Source: Erodium maritimum
Lineage: Eukaryota; Streptophyta; Magnoliopsida; Geraniales; Geraniaceae
Length of the DNA: 64,000 bases
Assembly (NCBI GenBank): GCA_963921825.1
Contig: OY997592.1
Coordinates: forward strand, 65,492,336-65,556,335
Direction: 5' to 3'
Position 1 is the stretch's first letter; each line of letters opens with the position of its first letter. Under the pieces are notes generated by a model that worked only from the letters and a program-made list of their open reading frames with translations, had not been told where the DNA came from and made no database searches. Both the position numbers and the translations under genes were made by a program. Shown here one piece after another: positions 12,421-32,941 of this stretch.

Positions 12421-12566
12421 ACAAATAGCCTTCTATTTTTTCCTCTCGAAATAGCGAAGAGGAGGAATATAAATCTTAGTTGTCGTCCTCATCACAAATA
12501 GCCTTCTATTATTTCCTCTCAAAATAGCGAAAAGGAGAAGCATAAATCTTAGTTGTCATCCTCATC
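12421..12566 (+). repeat. 73-bp tandem duplication
   Basis: Two adjacent units start ACAAATAGCCTTCTATT at 12421 and 12494 and differ at several positions, so the duplication is not recent. It lies in the transposon-rich gap between the ARID and helicase genes. Confidence 0.85.
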
Positions 12567-13600
12567 GAAGACGATTCTCTCCTTTTTATTTTATTGTTTT
12601 CTTATATGATTTTCATTTTTCTCTTCCGTTATATAGTTTTTTCGCTATGCCTTTCGATCTAAGGTCGGCATAAGCGAGATTTGGTGATGGATGAAGTCAA
12701 TTTATGGACTTTCTGTTTGGGTGACGAAGTAGACGTATACCGTCGGCCAATATTGGATGTTGGGGTCGGATCGTGCATAGTAAAGCCACAATAGGCACAA
12801 CATTGTTTCTTATTTAGGTGACCATAGGAAGTTGTGGAAAGGGGAATGCATTCGGACGCCGAATCGGTATTGGGAGGTTGATGGAGGAAAAAGTCGGCGT
12901 CGATTGGTGTGATTTTGGTGGAAGACTGAAGGTGTATTTGTAGGTGGGGAATGAGAGAAAACACCATCTAACCGTCAATTGAAACAAGGGTATTATGGTA
13001 AGTTTACAAGGTTGGAGTAATTATTTCACGTAAATTGAGGAGGTTGGAATGAAAGTGAAAATGTAATGAAATTACACTGAAATATAACGCAAATGCAATG
13101 AAAAAATGTAACGGAAAATGAAAGGAAAGTTGTATTAAATTAGAGAACTAAAAAGCGGAAACTAACAACGAAAATTCAAAAACAACGAGACAACTAGCGG
13201 GAGAGAAAGAACAAAGTCACATTACAAGCATATGTGCCAATTTGGTAATGACTTTCTAGTGTGTCTCGCACGCTGACATGACCGAAAAGTCCTTGGTTCT
13301 CTGTTATTTGAAGAGATTGAGGTACAGTTGTAGGTCGACGAGAAGCTTTCGTATTTCAATCGTGGATGCACGATAAATTATTGTGCTTCCTTCTGAATGG
13401 TTGCAAGGTCCCACACTCGTTGGAGAGATCCACTTTCACTGGCGTCGACACTTTCCTTTAGCCCTTGGTCCTCGTATCTTTGGTGGCCTTCTGACTCATA
13501 GGTCGAATATCTGAAGCAAAGCTCGTCCCATCGGTGTTATTGCTCTCGCTGTATGACTCAGGTTCCTTAACTCGTGTTCTCTTACTGGATTCGCTTGAAA
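12567..13600. other. Intergenic DNA, no gene seen
   Basis: AT-rich DNA with short open frames only. It may include the remainder of the Harbinger-related relic to its right, but no terminal repeats were identified. Confidence 0.4.
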
Positions 13601-13601
13601 C

Positions 13602-14731
13602 TTATTGGACGGGTTCAGGCGTCAGTGCATCAGGCACTCCAAAATGTCGGGTCATCCACTTCGGTTGATCTTTCACAAGATTCCGCCAATGTTTCCATAC
13701 GAAATAGAGCTTTTCCTTACTCATGTACATCCCCTCGGCAAGCTGTATAACTTGGTCATCGAATCGACCGCTTCGGTTATCGTTGTATATTTGTGTGTAA
13801 ACCCTTGGAACTTCAACACTCGCGGGTTCACCAATGGCAAGTGGTCCTTGCAATTCTTGTTGGACCAAAGCAGATCGTTTTGTCCCCGCATGAGACCAAC
13901 CTCTCTTGATGTCCTCCCAGTCAAGGTTGTAAAAAGTGTTAGGCTCTAATCGGGTGGTGAGGACCCTTAGACGTTAGGTGGGGACTAGTCGGGACCTAGG
14001 TAGATTTAATTTTTAAATATTTTTAATTATTATTGGATATATATTATTACACGAATATAATTAAAAATTCCAAAACATATACTTTATTTGTATAATATAA
14101 AAAAATATCAAGTATCCAAATACAAGAAAGACTAAACTAAATAATGCTCTCATTTTGATTTTACTTTTTATTTTAATAATAAAAAACTAAATTATAATGA
14201 TAATCCGCTAAAGAGGGACACGTCTCATATTCTTTTTATCAAAAAATTCAAGATCATTACAAATATATTGTGTCTCTCACCTTTCCATCTCTTTTTAAAG
14301 GTCTAATTTCACAAACCATAGTCCCTAGTTTTCGACTAATCGGGCGGGACGGCAAGTCGGGGTGATTTTCAGATTCTAGGGCCTAGGCGAGGAGGCGAGG
14401 AGGGTGTTTTTACGGATTTCGAGGCCTAGGCGGGGACTTTTACAACCTTGCTCCCAATATTCGTCTTTCCTCTTACTATTCCCATATATCGAGTCAAATG
14501 AATTGACTATCCAAGCACGGCCAAGACGTACATCCTCCTCCACGGTCCATTTCACGCACATCCTTTTTGTTTTCATATCGCTCAATGGGTTGGCCGCTAC
14601 TGGAGGCGGAGTTTACCAGGTTGGGGTACCATCGACCCTGAAAACAGCTCCCCTCTGACATCACCAAGTTGAGTTTCTTGCGTTGTCGGAACACCGTACT
14701 CCGAAACACCATCAAAGGGATTGTATTCCAT
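13602..14731 (-). pseudogene. PIF/Harbinger-type Myb/SANT protein relic
   Basis: Minus-strand frames show KWTVEEDVRLGRAWIVNSFD followed by KRKDEYWE, the trihelix/SANT-like start of the proteins that accompany PIF/Harbinger transposases (often annotated as GST-T3-like or L10-interacting MYB-like). After an inserted hAT MITE comes SGRFDDQVIQLAEGMYMSKE and KHWRNLVKDQPKWM, the usual second half. A methionine (MEYNPFDG) at about 14731 is a plausible original start. The two halves are in different frames and separated by the 529-bp insertion, so the gene is dead. No DDE transposase was found beside it. Confidence 0.6.
13922..14450. mobile_element. hAT-type MITE inserted in the Harbinger-like relic
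   Basis: The 529-bp element begins CAAGGTTGTAAAAAGT and ends ACTTTTACAACCTTG, a terminal inverted repeat of about 15 bp. It is flanked by 8-bp duplications CTCCCAGT (13914-13921) and CTCCCAAT (14451-14458), one mismatch. Eight bases and a CA..TG start fit the hAT superfamily. GC-rich subterminal parts contain repeated GGCGAGGAGG and CCTAGGC motifs; the middle is AT-rich. No transposase. Confidence 0.9.
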
Positions 14732-15300
14732 AGTTAGCAACACGTTTTTTTTTGTTGGAGAAGAGTAGTAGATGGAATAATAGTAGAAGTGTTTGTGAAT
14801 TTGGAGAAGAGGGGTGGAGTTTAAATATGACTTTTTTTTAAATGTCATAATGGCGCTGTCACGTGTCACCACCACATCCATTCCTAATGCTTGGTGCAGC
14901 TTCTCATGCGGTCAACGGTGACATAATGGTCAGCTGAAACACGCGGCGGTAAACTTATTGTCGCTTCAAACCGATGCACCTTTACACCGTTGAAAACGTC
15001 AAATCCAAAACGTTTTGTTTCCGCCACCCCCTTTCCGCCTCTTTTTGTCGCCCAACTCATGATGGTCTAAGCCGACGACCTTTACTCAGCACTTGCTCGG
15101 CACGTTTTTGGTCCAACTTGGGAAGACTATCGGAGGGCCCAGGAAATAAGATTTGACTTTTACAGACCAAAGAAGACCAGTCTACTAATCGGTAATCAGA
15201 ATCAAAATAGGAAACAGAAATCGGAGGCAAGCAACAGAATAGCATAAATAAACAGGTAACAGGTTGTTTATTCATTCCACAGTGACAGAGCCAACAACAA
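14732..15300. other. Intergenic DNA and probable helicase promoter
   Basis: No gene was seen. The stretch up to the start of the helicase leader (around 15300) should contain its promoter; no TATA box stood out. Confidence 0.35.
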
Positions 15301-15410
15301 GAAGGAGGTTAGGGTTCATAGAGGCCTGCGTCAATCCATCCTCTTCGTTCGTTTCACATTGTCTCCATTGAAGACATCTGCCCAGGTTTCCTACTTCATC
15401 CCATACTCAG

Positions 15411-15514
15411 TTCCGCGTTTTTTTTCTTCTTATACATTCGTTCGCTGATTGCATCTTCCATGTTTCCGCGTTTTTTTCTTATACATTCGTTCGCTGATTG
15501 CATCTTCCATGTTT
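15411..15514 (+). repeat. 53-bp tandem duplication in the helicase 5' UTR
   Basis: Two adjacent units, each TTCCGCG, a T run, then ATACATTCGTTCGCTGATTG and CATCTTCCATGT, start at 15411 and 15464 and differ only around the T run. They lie just after a possible leader donor (CCCAG|GTTTCC at 15385) and before an acceptor TTTTTACAG at 15810, so probably within a leader intron. Confidence 0.85.
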
Positions 15515-15987
15515 AATTGCTTGATTAGGCTAATTGGGAAATCAGTTCATTATGATTCGGTGCTAATCAAAGAAATGTAGGTCAATTTTGGGGAGAAATT
15601 ATAATGAATTGTTTGACACAGAAAAAAGAGTCTCTTATTCTTCATCTGTTTGGATTGAGACTCCTGGGGATTTTGATATTAGAGAAGGTGCTTTGGGATT
15701 CCATTCTTTGTAATTGTCTCCAGAAGGATGCAGATATTGTATTTATTCTTACAACATGCTTATTTTCCATGAAAGGCTGAATCTAATGTGTTTAATTTTG
15801 TTTTTACAGGTGTTGTAGTCCTCAGCTCACAATCACACCGCTCATGGTGTTAGGGATTTTGGAGTGATTCAGAAAAAGCTTTGGTCATCTTGCATAGTTT
15901 ACAGTTGAGGAAGAGTTTTGAAGTCTTGTGAATTTCTCAGCCGAGTGTTTTTGGTCTGTTATTTTCATAAGTTGCCACAGGTGAGCA

Positions 15988-18900
15988 ATGGATGAAGTAA
16001 AGCGAAGATCTAGGAAGGGGGATTCAGAGAAAAAGGAGGATTTAAAGAGGAGTCACCATGAAAGAGATAATGAAAAGGAAAGAGAGAAAAAGACACACAG
16101 GGATTGGGAGGAGAAAGGCCGTGAGAGTGGGCGGTTGGAGATAGAGAAGAGTACTGACTCTGATGAGAAGTATTATAGGGACAAACACAGAGAGAGGGAG
16201 AATGATAGGAGGGGCCGGGATGATAAGAAAAGAAGAGACAAGAAGAGAAAATACAGAGATAGTGAAGATAGAGAAAGGAAGAGGGGGAAGGAGGAGAAGA
16301 ATAAAGAGAGGACTAGGGATAAAGAAAGAGAGAGGGAGAAGAGGGAGCATGAGAGGGGGAGGGAAAAGGAAATACAAAGAGAAAGTTGTTTACGGGAAAT
16401 GGAGAGGCATCATGAAGTTCACGGTGATGACAGTGGAGATGATACCCGTGAACGTGATAGGAAGCGCCACAAAAGACATGATTACAAGGAGGAGCGTGAA
16501 GAGAGAAGCAAGTTGAACATGCACAAGGATGGCAGTGAAGATGGCCACGGGAAGAAGGTTGGTGAGGATGACTTGGATAAGAAAGAGAGGAAAACTCGAG
16601 AGGAGGAGCTTGAGGATGAAGAGCTAAGTTTGGACGAGCAAATGGAAAAGCGTAGGAGAAGAGTGCAGGAGTGGCAGGAGTTAAGGAGGAAGACTGAAGA
16701 GTCTGAGATGGAAAAATGCGGGGAAGCAAATGCTGGAGAACCCGAGTCTGGTAAGACTTGGAACCTTGATGGAGAGTCTGATGATGAAGAAGTACCACCT
16801 ACAGAAAAGCCTATTGGTTGGGAAGTGGAAGATGCAATGGCAGTAGATGATGATAACAGAGCTGCAGTATCAACCTCACAAAGTATGGTTGACAGTGGTG
16901 TAGAAGAGGATGAAATTGATCCCTTGGATGCTTTCATGAATTCTGTGGTATTGCCTGAAGTTGAGAAACAAAACAAGGCTGTGGCTACCCTGACTGTTGA
17001 TGATAAGAATTCTGACCCCAAAAGTAAGGATAAAAAGGAGAATCAAAAGAATGGGCCACAACCAAAGAGAGCTTCTAATAAGTCTATTGGTAGAATGATT
17101 CCTGGTGAAGATTCTGATTCAGATTACGAGGACCTTGAAAGTGATGGCAAGTCAGTGGAAGATGAAGATGATGACAAGTTCATGAAAAGAGTGAAGAAGA
17201 CAAAAGTTGAGAAGTTGGCCGTAGTAGATCATTCAAAGATAGACTATCAACTGTTTCGGAAGAATTTCTATATTGAAGTGAGGGAGATATCCAGGATGAC
17301 ACCTGAAGAGGTTGCTGCATATAGGAAACAGATGGAGTTGAAGATACATGGAAAAGACGTGCCAAAACCAATTAAGACCTGGAACCAAACTGGACTTACA
17401 ACTAAACTCTTGGAGAAGATTAAGAAGCTCAACTTTGAAAAACCTATGCCAATTCAAGCTCAAGCACTGCCTATTATTATGAGTGGTCGAGACTGCATAG
17501 GAGTTGCAAAAACTGGTTCTGGCAAGACTTTGGCATTTGTGCTACCGATGTTGAGGCATATCAAGGATCAGCCGCCTGTGGTGGCTGGAGACGGGCCTAT
17601 TGGGCTTATAATGGCGCCTACAAGAGAGCTCGTGCAGCAGATTCACTGTGATATAAAGAAATTCGCTAGGGTATTGGGTCTCAGATGTGTCCCTGTTTAT
17701 GGAGGTTCTGGTGTTGCCCAACAAATTAGTGAACTAAAACGTGGGACTGAGATAGTTGTCTGTACTCCGGGTAGGATGATTGACATTTTACATACTAGTG
17801 GGGGTAAAATTACAAACCTACACAGAGTCACGTTTTTCGTGATGGATGAAGCTGATCGGATGTTTGACTTGGGATTTGAACCCCAGATCACTCGAATAGT
17901 TCAAAATATTCGACCAGATCGTCAAACTGTACTATTCTCTGCTACTTTCCCACACCAGGTTGAAATCTTGGCGCGTAAAGTCTTGACCAGACCAGTAGAA
18001 ATACAGGTTGGTGGGAGAAGTGTTGTGAACAAGGACATCACCCAGTTGGTTGAGATTCGGCCTGAAAGTGATAGGTTCTTAAGATTGTTAGAACTTCTTG
18101 GGGAATGGTCTGAGAAGGGAAAAACTTTGATATTTGTTCATTCACAAGATAAATGTGATACTTTATTCAAGGATTTGTTAAAGCAAGGTTACCCTTGCTT
18201 GTCACTTCATGGGGGCAAGGATCAGGCTGACCGTGAATCCACCATTTCTGATTTCAAGAACAACATTTGTAACTTGTTGGTTGGAACTAGTATTGCTGCC
18301 AGGGGATTAGATGTGAAAGATCTTGAACTGGTTGTTAATTATGATGTTCCGAACCATTATGAAGATTATGTTCACCGTGTGGGCCGTACAGGGCGGGCTG
18401 GCCAGAAAGGCTGTGCTATCACATTTCTGTCTGAGGATGATGCGAGATTTGCACCAGATCTAGTAAAAGCCTTGAAACTCTCCGATCAAGCTGTACCTGA
18501 TGACTTGAAGGCTCTAGCTGATGGCTTTATGGCCAAAGTGAATCAGGGGCTTGAGCAAGCTCATGGGACTGGTTATGGTGGAAGGGGTTTCAAATTCAAT
18601 GAAGAGGAAGATGAAATGAGAAAAGCTGCCCAGGCAAGAGAATATGGCTTTGAGGTGGACAAGTCTGACTCAGAAGATGAATACGAAGATGAAGATGATG
18701 GTGTTCAGAAGGCTGGTGGAGACTTAACACAACTACCCGTTTCTGTCCCAGGTGTACTTGGCAATTCTGTACCAGGCGCAGCGACAGTTGTGAGTGAGAG
18801 TGGTCTGCCAGTGCCTGTTATTCCTAATGACATAGCAGCTCGCTTTACAGCTGCTATACATAATCTAACAAAGATTCAAGCTGATTCAATGCCTGAGCAC

Positions 18901-19203
18901 TGTAAGGCAGCTTTGGAGATAAATGACTTCCCACAGAATGCTCGATGGAGGGTTACTCAAAAGGAAACTTTGAGCCCGATTTCCGAGTGGAGTGGAGCTT
19001 CCATCACCACCAGGGGGCAGTATTTCCCTCCTGGAAAGTTGCCAGGAGCAGGAGAGCACAAACTCTTCTTGTTTATTCAGGGCCCTTCTGACCAGTCTGT
19101 AAAGAGAGCTAAGGCGGAATTGAGACGTGTTCTGGAAGACATTACTAAGCAGGCTGCATCACTTCCTGGTGGAGCCCAACCAGGCAGATACTCAGTTATA
19201 TGA
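15988..19203 (+). CDS. RH42: DEAD-box RNA helicase of the PRP5/DDX46 (RH42) type
   Basis: A single 1071-codon exon. Residues 1-250 are extremely charged (Arg/Glu/Asp/Lys repeats), as in the N-terminus of PRP5/DDX46 proteins. The helicase core follows: Q motif near 465-490 (KPMPIQAQALP), motif I AKTGSGKT at 507, PTRELVQQ, motif II DEAD at 620-623, SAT at about 651, ARGLD and motif VI HRVGRTGR at 796. The C-terminal part has an acidic patch (SEDEYEDEDDG) and a PRP5-type tail. Family members bind U2 snRNP with ATP hydrolysis in pre-spliceosome assembly; Arabidopsis RH42/RCF1 (1166 aa) is also needed for cold tolerance. ATG 15988 follows stop-containing leader sequence, and a leader intron ending at 15809 is likely. 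The frame is intact. Confidence 0.96.
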   Translation: MDEVKRRSRKGDSEKKEDLKRSHHERDNEKEREKKTHRDWEEKGRESGRLEIEKSTDSDEKYYRDKHRERENDRRGRDDKKRRDKKRKYRDSEDRERKRGKEEKNKERTRDKEREREKREHERGREKEIQRESCLREMERHHEVHGDDSGDDTRERDRKRHKRHDYKEEREERSKLNMHKDGSEDGHGKKVGEDDLDKKERKTREEELEDEELSLDEQMEKRRRRVQEWQELRRKTEESEMEKCGEANAGEPESGKTWNLDGESDDEEVPPTEKPIGWEVEDAMAVDDDNRAAVSTSQSMVDSGVEEDEIDPLDAFMNSVVLPEVEKQNKAVATLTVDDKNSDPKSKDKKENQKNGPQPKRASNKSIGRMIPGEDSDSDYEDLESDGKSVEDEDDDKFMKRVKKTKVEKLAVVDHSKIDYQLFRKNFYIEVREISRMTPEEVAAYRKQMELKIHGKDVPKPIKTWNQTGLTTKLLEKIKKLNFEKPMPIQAQALPIIMSGRDCIGVAKTGSGKTLAFVLPMLRHIKDQPPVVAGDGPIGLIMAPTRELVQQIHCDIKKFARVLGLRCVPVYGGSGVAQQISELKRGTEIVVCTPGRMIDILHTSGGKITNLHRVTFFVMDEADRMFDLGFEPQITRIVQNIRPDRQTVLFSATFPHQVEILARKVLTRPVEIQVGGRSVVNKDITQLVEIRPESDRFLRLLELLGEWSEKGKTLIFVHSQDKCDTLFKDLLKQGYPCLSLHGGKDQADRESTISDFKNNICNLLVGTSIAARGLDVKDLELVVNYDVPNHYEDYVHRVGRTGRAGQKGCAITFLSEDDARFAPDLVKALKLSDQAVPDDLKALADGFMAKVNQGLEQAHGTGYGGRGFKFNEEEDEMRKAAQAREYGFEVDKSDSEDEYEDEDDGVQKAGGDLTQLPVSVPGVLGNSVPGAATVVSESGLPVPVIPNDIAARFTAAIHNLTKIQADSMPEHCKAALEINDFPQNARWRVTQKETLSPISEWSGASITTRGQYFPPGKLPGAGEHKLFLFIQGPSDQSVKRAKAELRRVLEDITKQAASLPGGAQPGRYSVI

Positions 19204-20987
19204 GGGTAAAATCTCAGGCTCCTTGTTGTATATGGTGGTTTTGTTGGTTATAATATCATGTGTTTATGTTGGTAGTTGACTGTATATCTCCCGCTCTATT
19301 ATTCCCAGCTTGGGTTGACTTAACTAGCTTATTCTCTGTTGACTCTTAAGCTGAATGCCTAGCATATTTGCTTATCTATAATGAATCATGAAAATTAGGA
19401 AACGATTGCAATTGTTTCTATTACTGGTTTGTTTCTTTCTGACGGTGTTTAATGTGGAATAGTTTCGTATTATAATTGTGCAAATCTCTGATAATTTGAC
19501 TTGTCAAATTTGTAGAACTTATGTGTTAATGTGGTGAAGGCCTTCTGTTCTTTTCTTGATTTTAATTAATCACAGTGTTTCTTCCATCGTCAGTTCTTGT
19601 AGTTTCTCAATCAAGCTGTGTAATTTTTCACTAGCTTTCAACTTATTCGTCCCTTTTCAACCCTTTTGATTTTGTCCCTCTGTTTATATCCAGGGACGAT
19701 GATCTACGCCTGTGCCGACATGTTCTGTTCTGTACTGTACATACAGTACAAATGGTTATAGATTTATTTCTTGTACATTTTGCTTCTTCTTTTTTTCTCT
19801 TCTCACAATACTCTTTGGATCTGATGAGTTACTTTTTGCAGGTTGTGGCTGGAAGAGCCCAACTCTTGTTTCATGTGTGGATTCACATTTGAATGCAGGT
19901 GTTGTTGGGAAATAATACAGTGGCAAAATTTCAAAGCAATGATGATGGACCTGGATTTGCATACCTGATTTACTTTTTCCCTATAGGAAATAGTTAAAAG
20001 ATATATGATAGAAACAAACTTTATAAAATCGATTATAAAGTCTAATCGATTTCTAGATGCCTTCTTTCTTCTGGATTATTTTGTTTCCATATTCCAAAGA
20101 TTTCAAGTCGCCTAGGTTCATAAGCTTTGCAAAATATTTAAACTCTCTCAGTTTCATTTAATATGGCATTCTTCAATTTTAACCTTCTTTCCAGAGACAT
20201 CTTACATTTTTGGCTGTATGAAATTGCGTCCGTGCAGGTGGTGGGCTAAATGTGAAATGGATCAACCTGATGGTGATACATATACAACAACGTATTGGTA
20301 CTGAATATACGGTCCTTGGGAATTCTCAAGCTCTAGCAGATGGAACAAAACTCATTTTCAAAGAGAATCTTCTTCCATCTAGAGACGATATTGGTTTGTT
20401 CAGTCTTCTTGGCCCCTTCATCCATGGCAGTCATATTAATTCTCCTTCCATCTAGAGGGGATATTGGTTTGTTCAGTCTTCTTGGCCCCTTCATCCATGG
20501 CAGTCATATTAATTCTCCTAAGTTATTCATTAATCCCTTTTAGTCGTCTTGTGATGTTGGTGTTTTTATGGATTGCCATTGCATATTTGCTCTCATTGGG
20601 GACTTCGCTCCCATTGGGGACTTCTTATGTCAGGATATGGATCAAATAATAAATATTCCTTTTTACAGTGATGTGGTACCCTGTTCAGTTTTGCAGTATG
20701 ATTTTTTTTTTTGCATCTTTAAATTGCATTATTCAAAGTCAGTACCAGAAATTTGTTCTTGAACTCGAAATAAATGTATTAGTAGTAGTAATTCACCCAA
20801 ACGAAAATTGAGGAATACAGATGACAAGCTACATTTGAAGGAGAGAAACCGTACTAAACTAAAACAACAGAAATAACATTAACAGTCAAGAGTTACATGC
20901 TTGAGGGGAGCAACAAAATAGTTAGACAAAAACAATCGAAGTTGTTTGGCTGTTAAGAACGGGATAGCCAAGCTTAAGTCAACTTCA
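19204..20987. other. Helicase 3' UTR, then converging intergenic DNA with a 73-bp duplication
   Basis: T-rich 3' sequence follows the helicase stop, and the minus-strand CDKB2 3' UTR enters from the right, so the genes converge. Units at 20373-20445 and 20446-20518 (start TTCCATCTAGAG, about 97% alike) form a recent tandem duplication. Short plus-strand frames over 20220-20650 match nothing I recognise. Confidence 0.6.
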
Positions 20988-22964
<1,977 letters not shown>

Positions 22965-23060
22965 CGCTATCTCTCTCTGTTTCTTTTTTTCCTTTCTGTG
23001 CTACAGATGAATTGGGAACAGAGGAAGCAGTCGGGGGTGGAACTTATATCATGTTGTGGC

Positions 23061-23065
23061 AACGG
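23061..23065 (+). promoter_or_regulatory. Candidate MSA element core upstream of CDKB2
   Basis: The sequence GGCAACGGACA contains the AACGG core bound by three-repeat MYB factors at mitosis-specific activator (MSA) elements of G2/M genes. It lies 97 bp before the CDKB2 ATG, in the opposite orientation to the gene. A 5-bp core is common by chance; position and gene type make it plausible. Confidence 0.4.
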
Positions 23066-23192
23066 ACACATTTTTGAATTTCAAAAAGTTTCAACTTTCA
23101 TGTACGATGGCCTGAGAGTTTCCATAAAAGCCCCTGGCTATGTCCTATTTTGCAAATACAAAAAGTTGTGGTCGTGTATGCTTTTACATTAG

Positions 23193-24272
23193 AATATTGT
23201 TTTCTTCTGTCAAAATCTTAGAGTGATTGCAATGACTAAGAGGATGAACTAATTTAGTATTAGCATATCTGCCATTTATCCTTATTTACTTTTAGATACC
23301 TTAATTAATTGATTGATATTATCCACATTTGAAAATGGTATATGATGAAATATGTATGAATCTGAAGAATTTGATGATCATTTGATATATTTTCATGTTT
23401 GAATAAAATTGAAAACATCTTTACATATCATTGGTAAGTACCTCAAAATCATCCTCTAGACCATGAGAATCCTAAAGAGTCCAACAGATTATATTCCTGG
23501 TGTGACCCCAACCAGTTAATATCATATGTGACGAGAATATTTGAAAACATGCATAAAGGATGAACCGTACATAATACAATCAAAATTATAATCGAATTTG
23601 AATTGAAAAAACTACATAGTTTAATTATTTTAAAATTATTATTTGTACATGTTATTATATATAATCTTTCTAAAAATGTTATTTAAAATATCTCATCTGA
23701 TTAAATTTTAAACTTTTTAAAACAACTTAAAACTATTTTAATAATCACTCAATTAAATTTATTTTTCACATGTGAAAGCCATGTGATTAAACATAAATAT
23801 TATACTATATTTCGTCATGAAACTATCAAATTCTTGTGTGAATTTCAATTAGCTTCACACATTTCAGTAATTGATTTTTAATTTGATTACATAAATCACT
23901 AATACTGGAATACCGAATACTCACCCAAGAGATTTTATTTATTTACTACGTTTGGATCATCTAACAAAGAAAACTATTATGGTTTTGGAAGCCAGAGCAT
24001 TTTTGCAAAATTCGAGTCAAGTGACTTTCAGTTAATAATAGCTCAAACATAAATACTCGAGGCTTAAAGGCCATAAACCAACCACATGAATAAAGCAAAA
24101 TGTTACCCTCCCAGGCCTTGGTATACTAATACTGTTTTCTCAGGAGTAACAACAGAAGGGTGTAAAAGAACTCAGCTTATTATCATCATCTACAGTTCTC
24201 GCCTTAAAATAAGAGAGCAAACACGTTGCTAGAACATTCCAACGGAAGACGAAGAATCACGGTAGTAGAGTC
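23193..24272. other. AT-rich intergenic DNA between CDKB2 and PFP
   Basis: No gene or mobile element was seen. The left part should hold the CDKB2 promoter and the right part the PFP alpha 3' UTR. Confidence 0.5.
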
Positions 24273-31407
<7,135 letters not shown>

Positions 31408-32437
31408 GGCGTGTCCCTTCTCTGTGTTTTGGTTCGCAGTGCGTTTGGTGGTGCTGTGTGAGTGAAGGGTTTTTTCGCTTCAAAAAGACCGTTTTTATAG
31501 GGGGAAGGATCTCGGCGATACTACCAACCAAGATTTCCACGTGGGTTCTCTAAACAGACCTGTTTTGGGCTGTTTATTACGGAAATACCATTGAAAATTG
31601 GTTGAATATCCATTCTGATTGGGTGAGTCCTGAGATCTATCGTTGGTGTTGTCAAATTATTGACCCTTGTCTTTTTGGTTATTTGCACAAATGCCCAAAA
31701 TCCGTACGTTAGAACTCAAGAGAAAGGCCCATAGAAAATTGTTCTTTCGGGGACATTTTGGCATGCCCACAGAATCGGTAGTAGAGACAATCAACCTGAT
31801 TTTTTGCTATTGTCGTATCCGAGAATTAGCATGAATAATATTCCTGATAGTTTTTTTTTTCAATCTCTAAAATCAGATGTATTTTTTTCCAGGGCAATAA
31901 TACATATAAATATTTGTAAATTTTATGTTTGGTTCTTTGCATTTTACTCTTCATGCTGAGCACATACGGTATTGAGAATTGAGATATTAAGCTCAAATGG
32001 GGAGGATCAGTGAATTAGGGATTTATGAGGGGGCAAATGCAAAATCAGAAACAAAGAGTAGATGACTGGAAGGTGGGTAGAAAGGGCAAGTGTGCGCATA
32101 GTAATGGAATATGCCGATAAGGCCATTACAGTAATTTTACAATAAAATAAAGGCCAACGCTACCAATATTACAACGATTATACCTTACCTAACGCTCCAA
32201 CTCTTATTCTTTCTCACTCCTCTCCAAGTCCACAACTTGAGCGACAAGTCGCTTCTGACCTTGAGTCTCCATTATCTGGTTTGGGTGGCATGGTGTTATG
32301 GTGAGGACCTTTATGATGACCTCCTCTCACGGTACCATTTAAGTGCCACGTAAATAAAATAAAACAAAAAGTAACTTTATGTTTGTTTCTTTTGAAATCT
32401 TAATCTGGAATTAGAATTTAACCTAGAGCACCAAAAA
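31408..32437. other. PFP promoter side and intergenic DNA
   Basis: Includes the short PFP 5' UTR (to about 31490) and its promoter. No gene or repeat ends were seen between 31560 and the start of the tandem array. Confidence 0.45.
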
Positions 32438-32721
32438 GCAGAAGCGGATTTAGAGGGGTATAGGGTATGCCATGGCATGCCTTTGTCCCAAAAGGGTATA
32501 TGAAATCGTAGAGCTCTCAGTTACCTTCGATTTGATATCTTACGGACCTAAATCGGAGTTCGTATGGAAAAGTTATGGTCATTTTAAGATCTGTCATGCA
32601 TGTAATTTACACGTAAATTGCATGTAGTCAGTATGTGAGAGTATTTTGCATTTATTTTTCTATCACATTTGGTAATAGTCGATGACATACCCTAAGTTAT
32701 ACTCTTAGATTCGCCTATGCC
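32438..32721. mobile_element. Full-length MITE copy opening the array
   Basis: The ends are imperfect inverted repeats of about 35 bp, extending to GGGTATGCC / GGCATACCC. No clear target duplication. Ten further copies, all lacking the first 26 bp or so, alternate with the genes, and the last (about 52020-52279) closes the array. Superfamily not determined. Confidence 0.6.
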
Positions 32722-32941
32722 TCCAACCCGATCCCCAATAAGGTTTCATCAACATTTACCCTGTTTTGATTAGAATTCTACAGATAATTAAATTGAATAC
32801 AAAACACGATCTTCACAAGTCAGGAGTTTGTAATATGATCAAACAAACGAGATTACAAACACGATCTTCACAAGTCTAAGAGTTTTTTAATATGATTAGT
32901 AAGTTGAACAACATCAAACAAACGAGATTAATTTGAAATAA

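Noticed and set aside
13605-13949. Plus-strand 114-codon frame as a gene
   Set aside because: It is the antisense of the Harbinger-type relic, whose minus-strand translation has recognisable domains.
16042-17021. Long minus-strand frames within the helicase N-terminal region
   Set aside because: Antisense shadows of the Arg/Glu-rich purine tract (reading as Ser/Leu/Pro runs).
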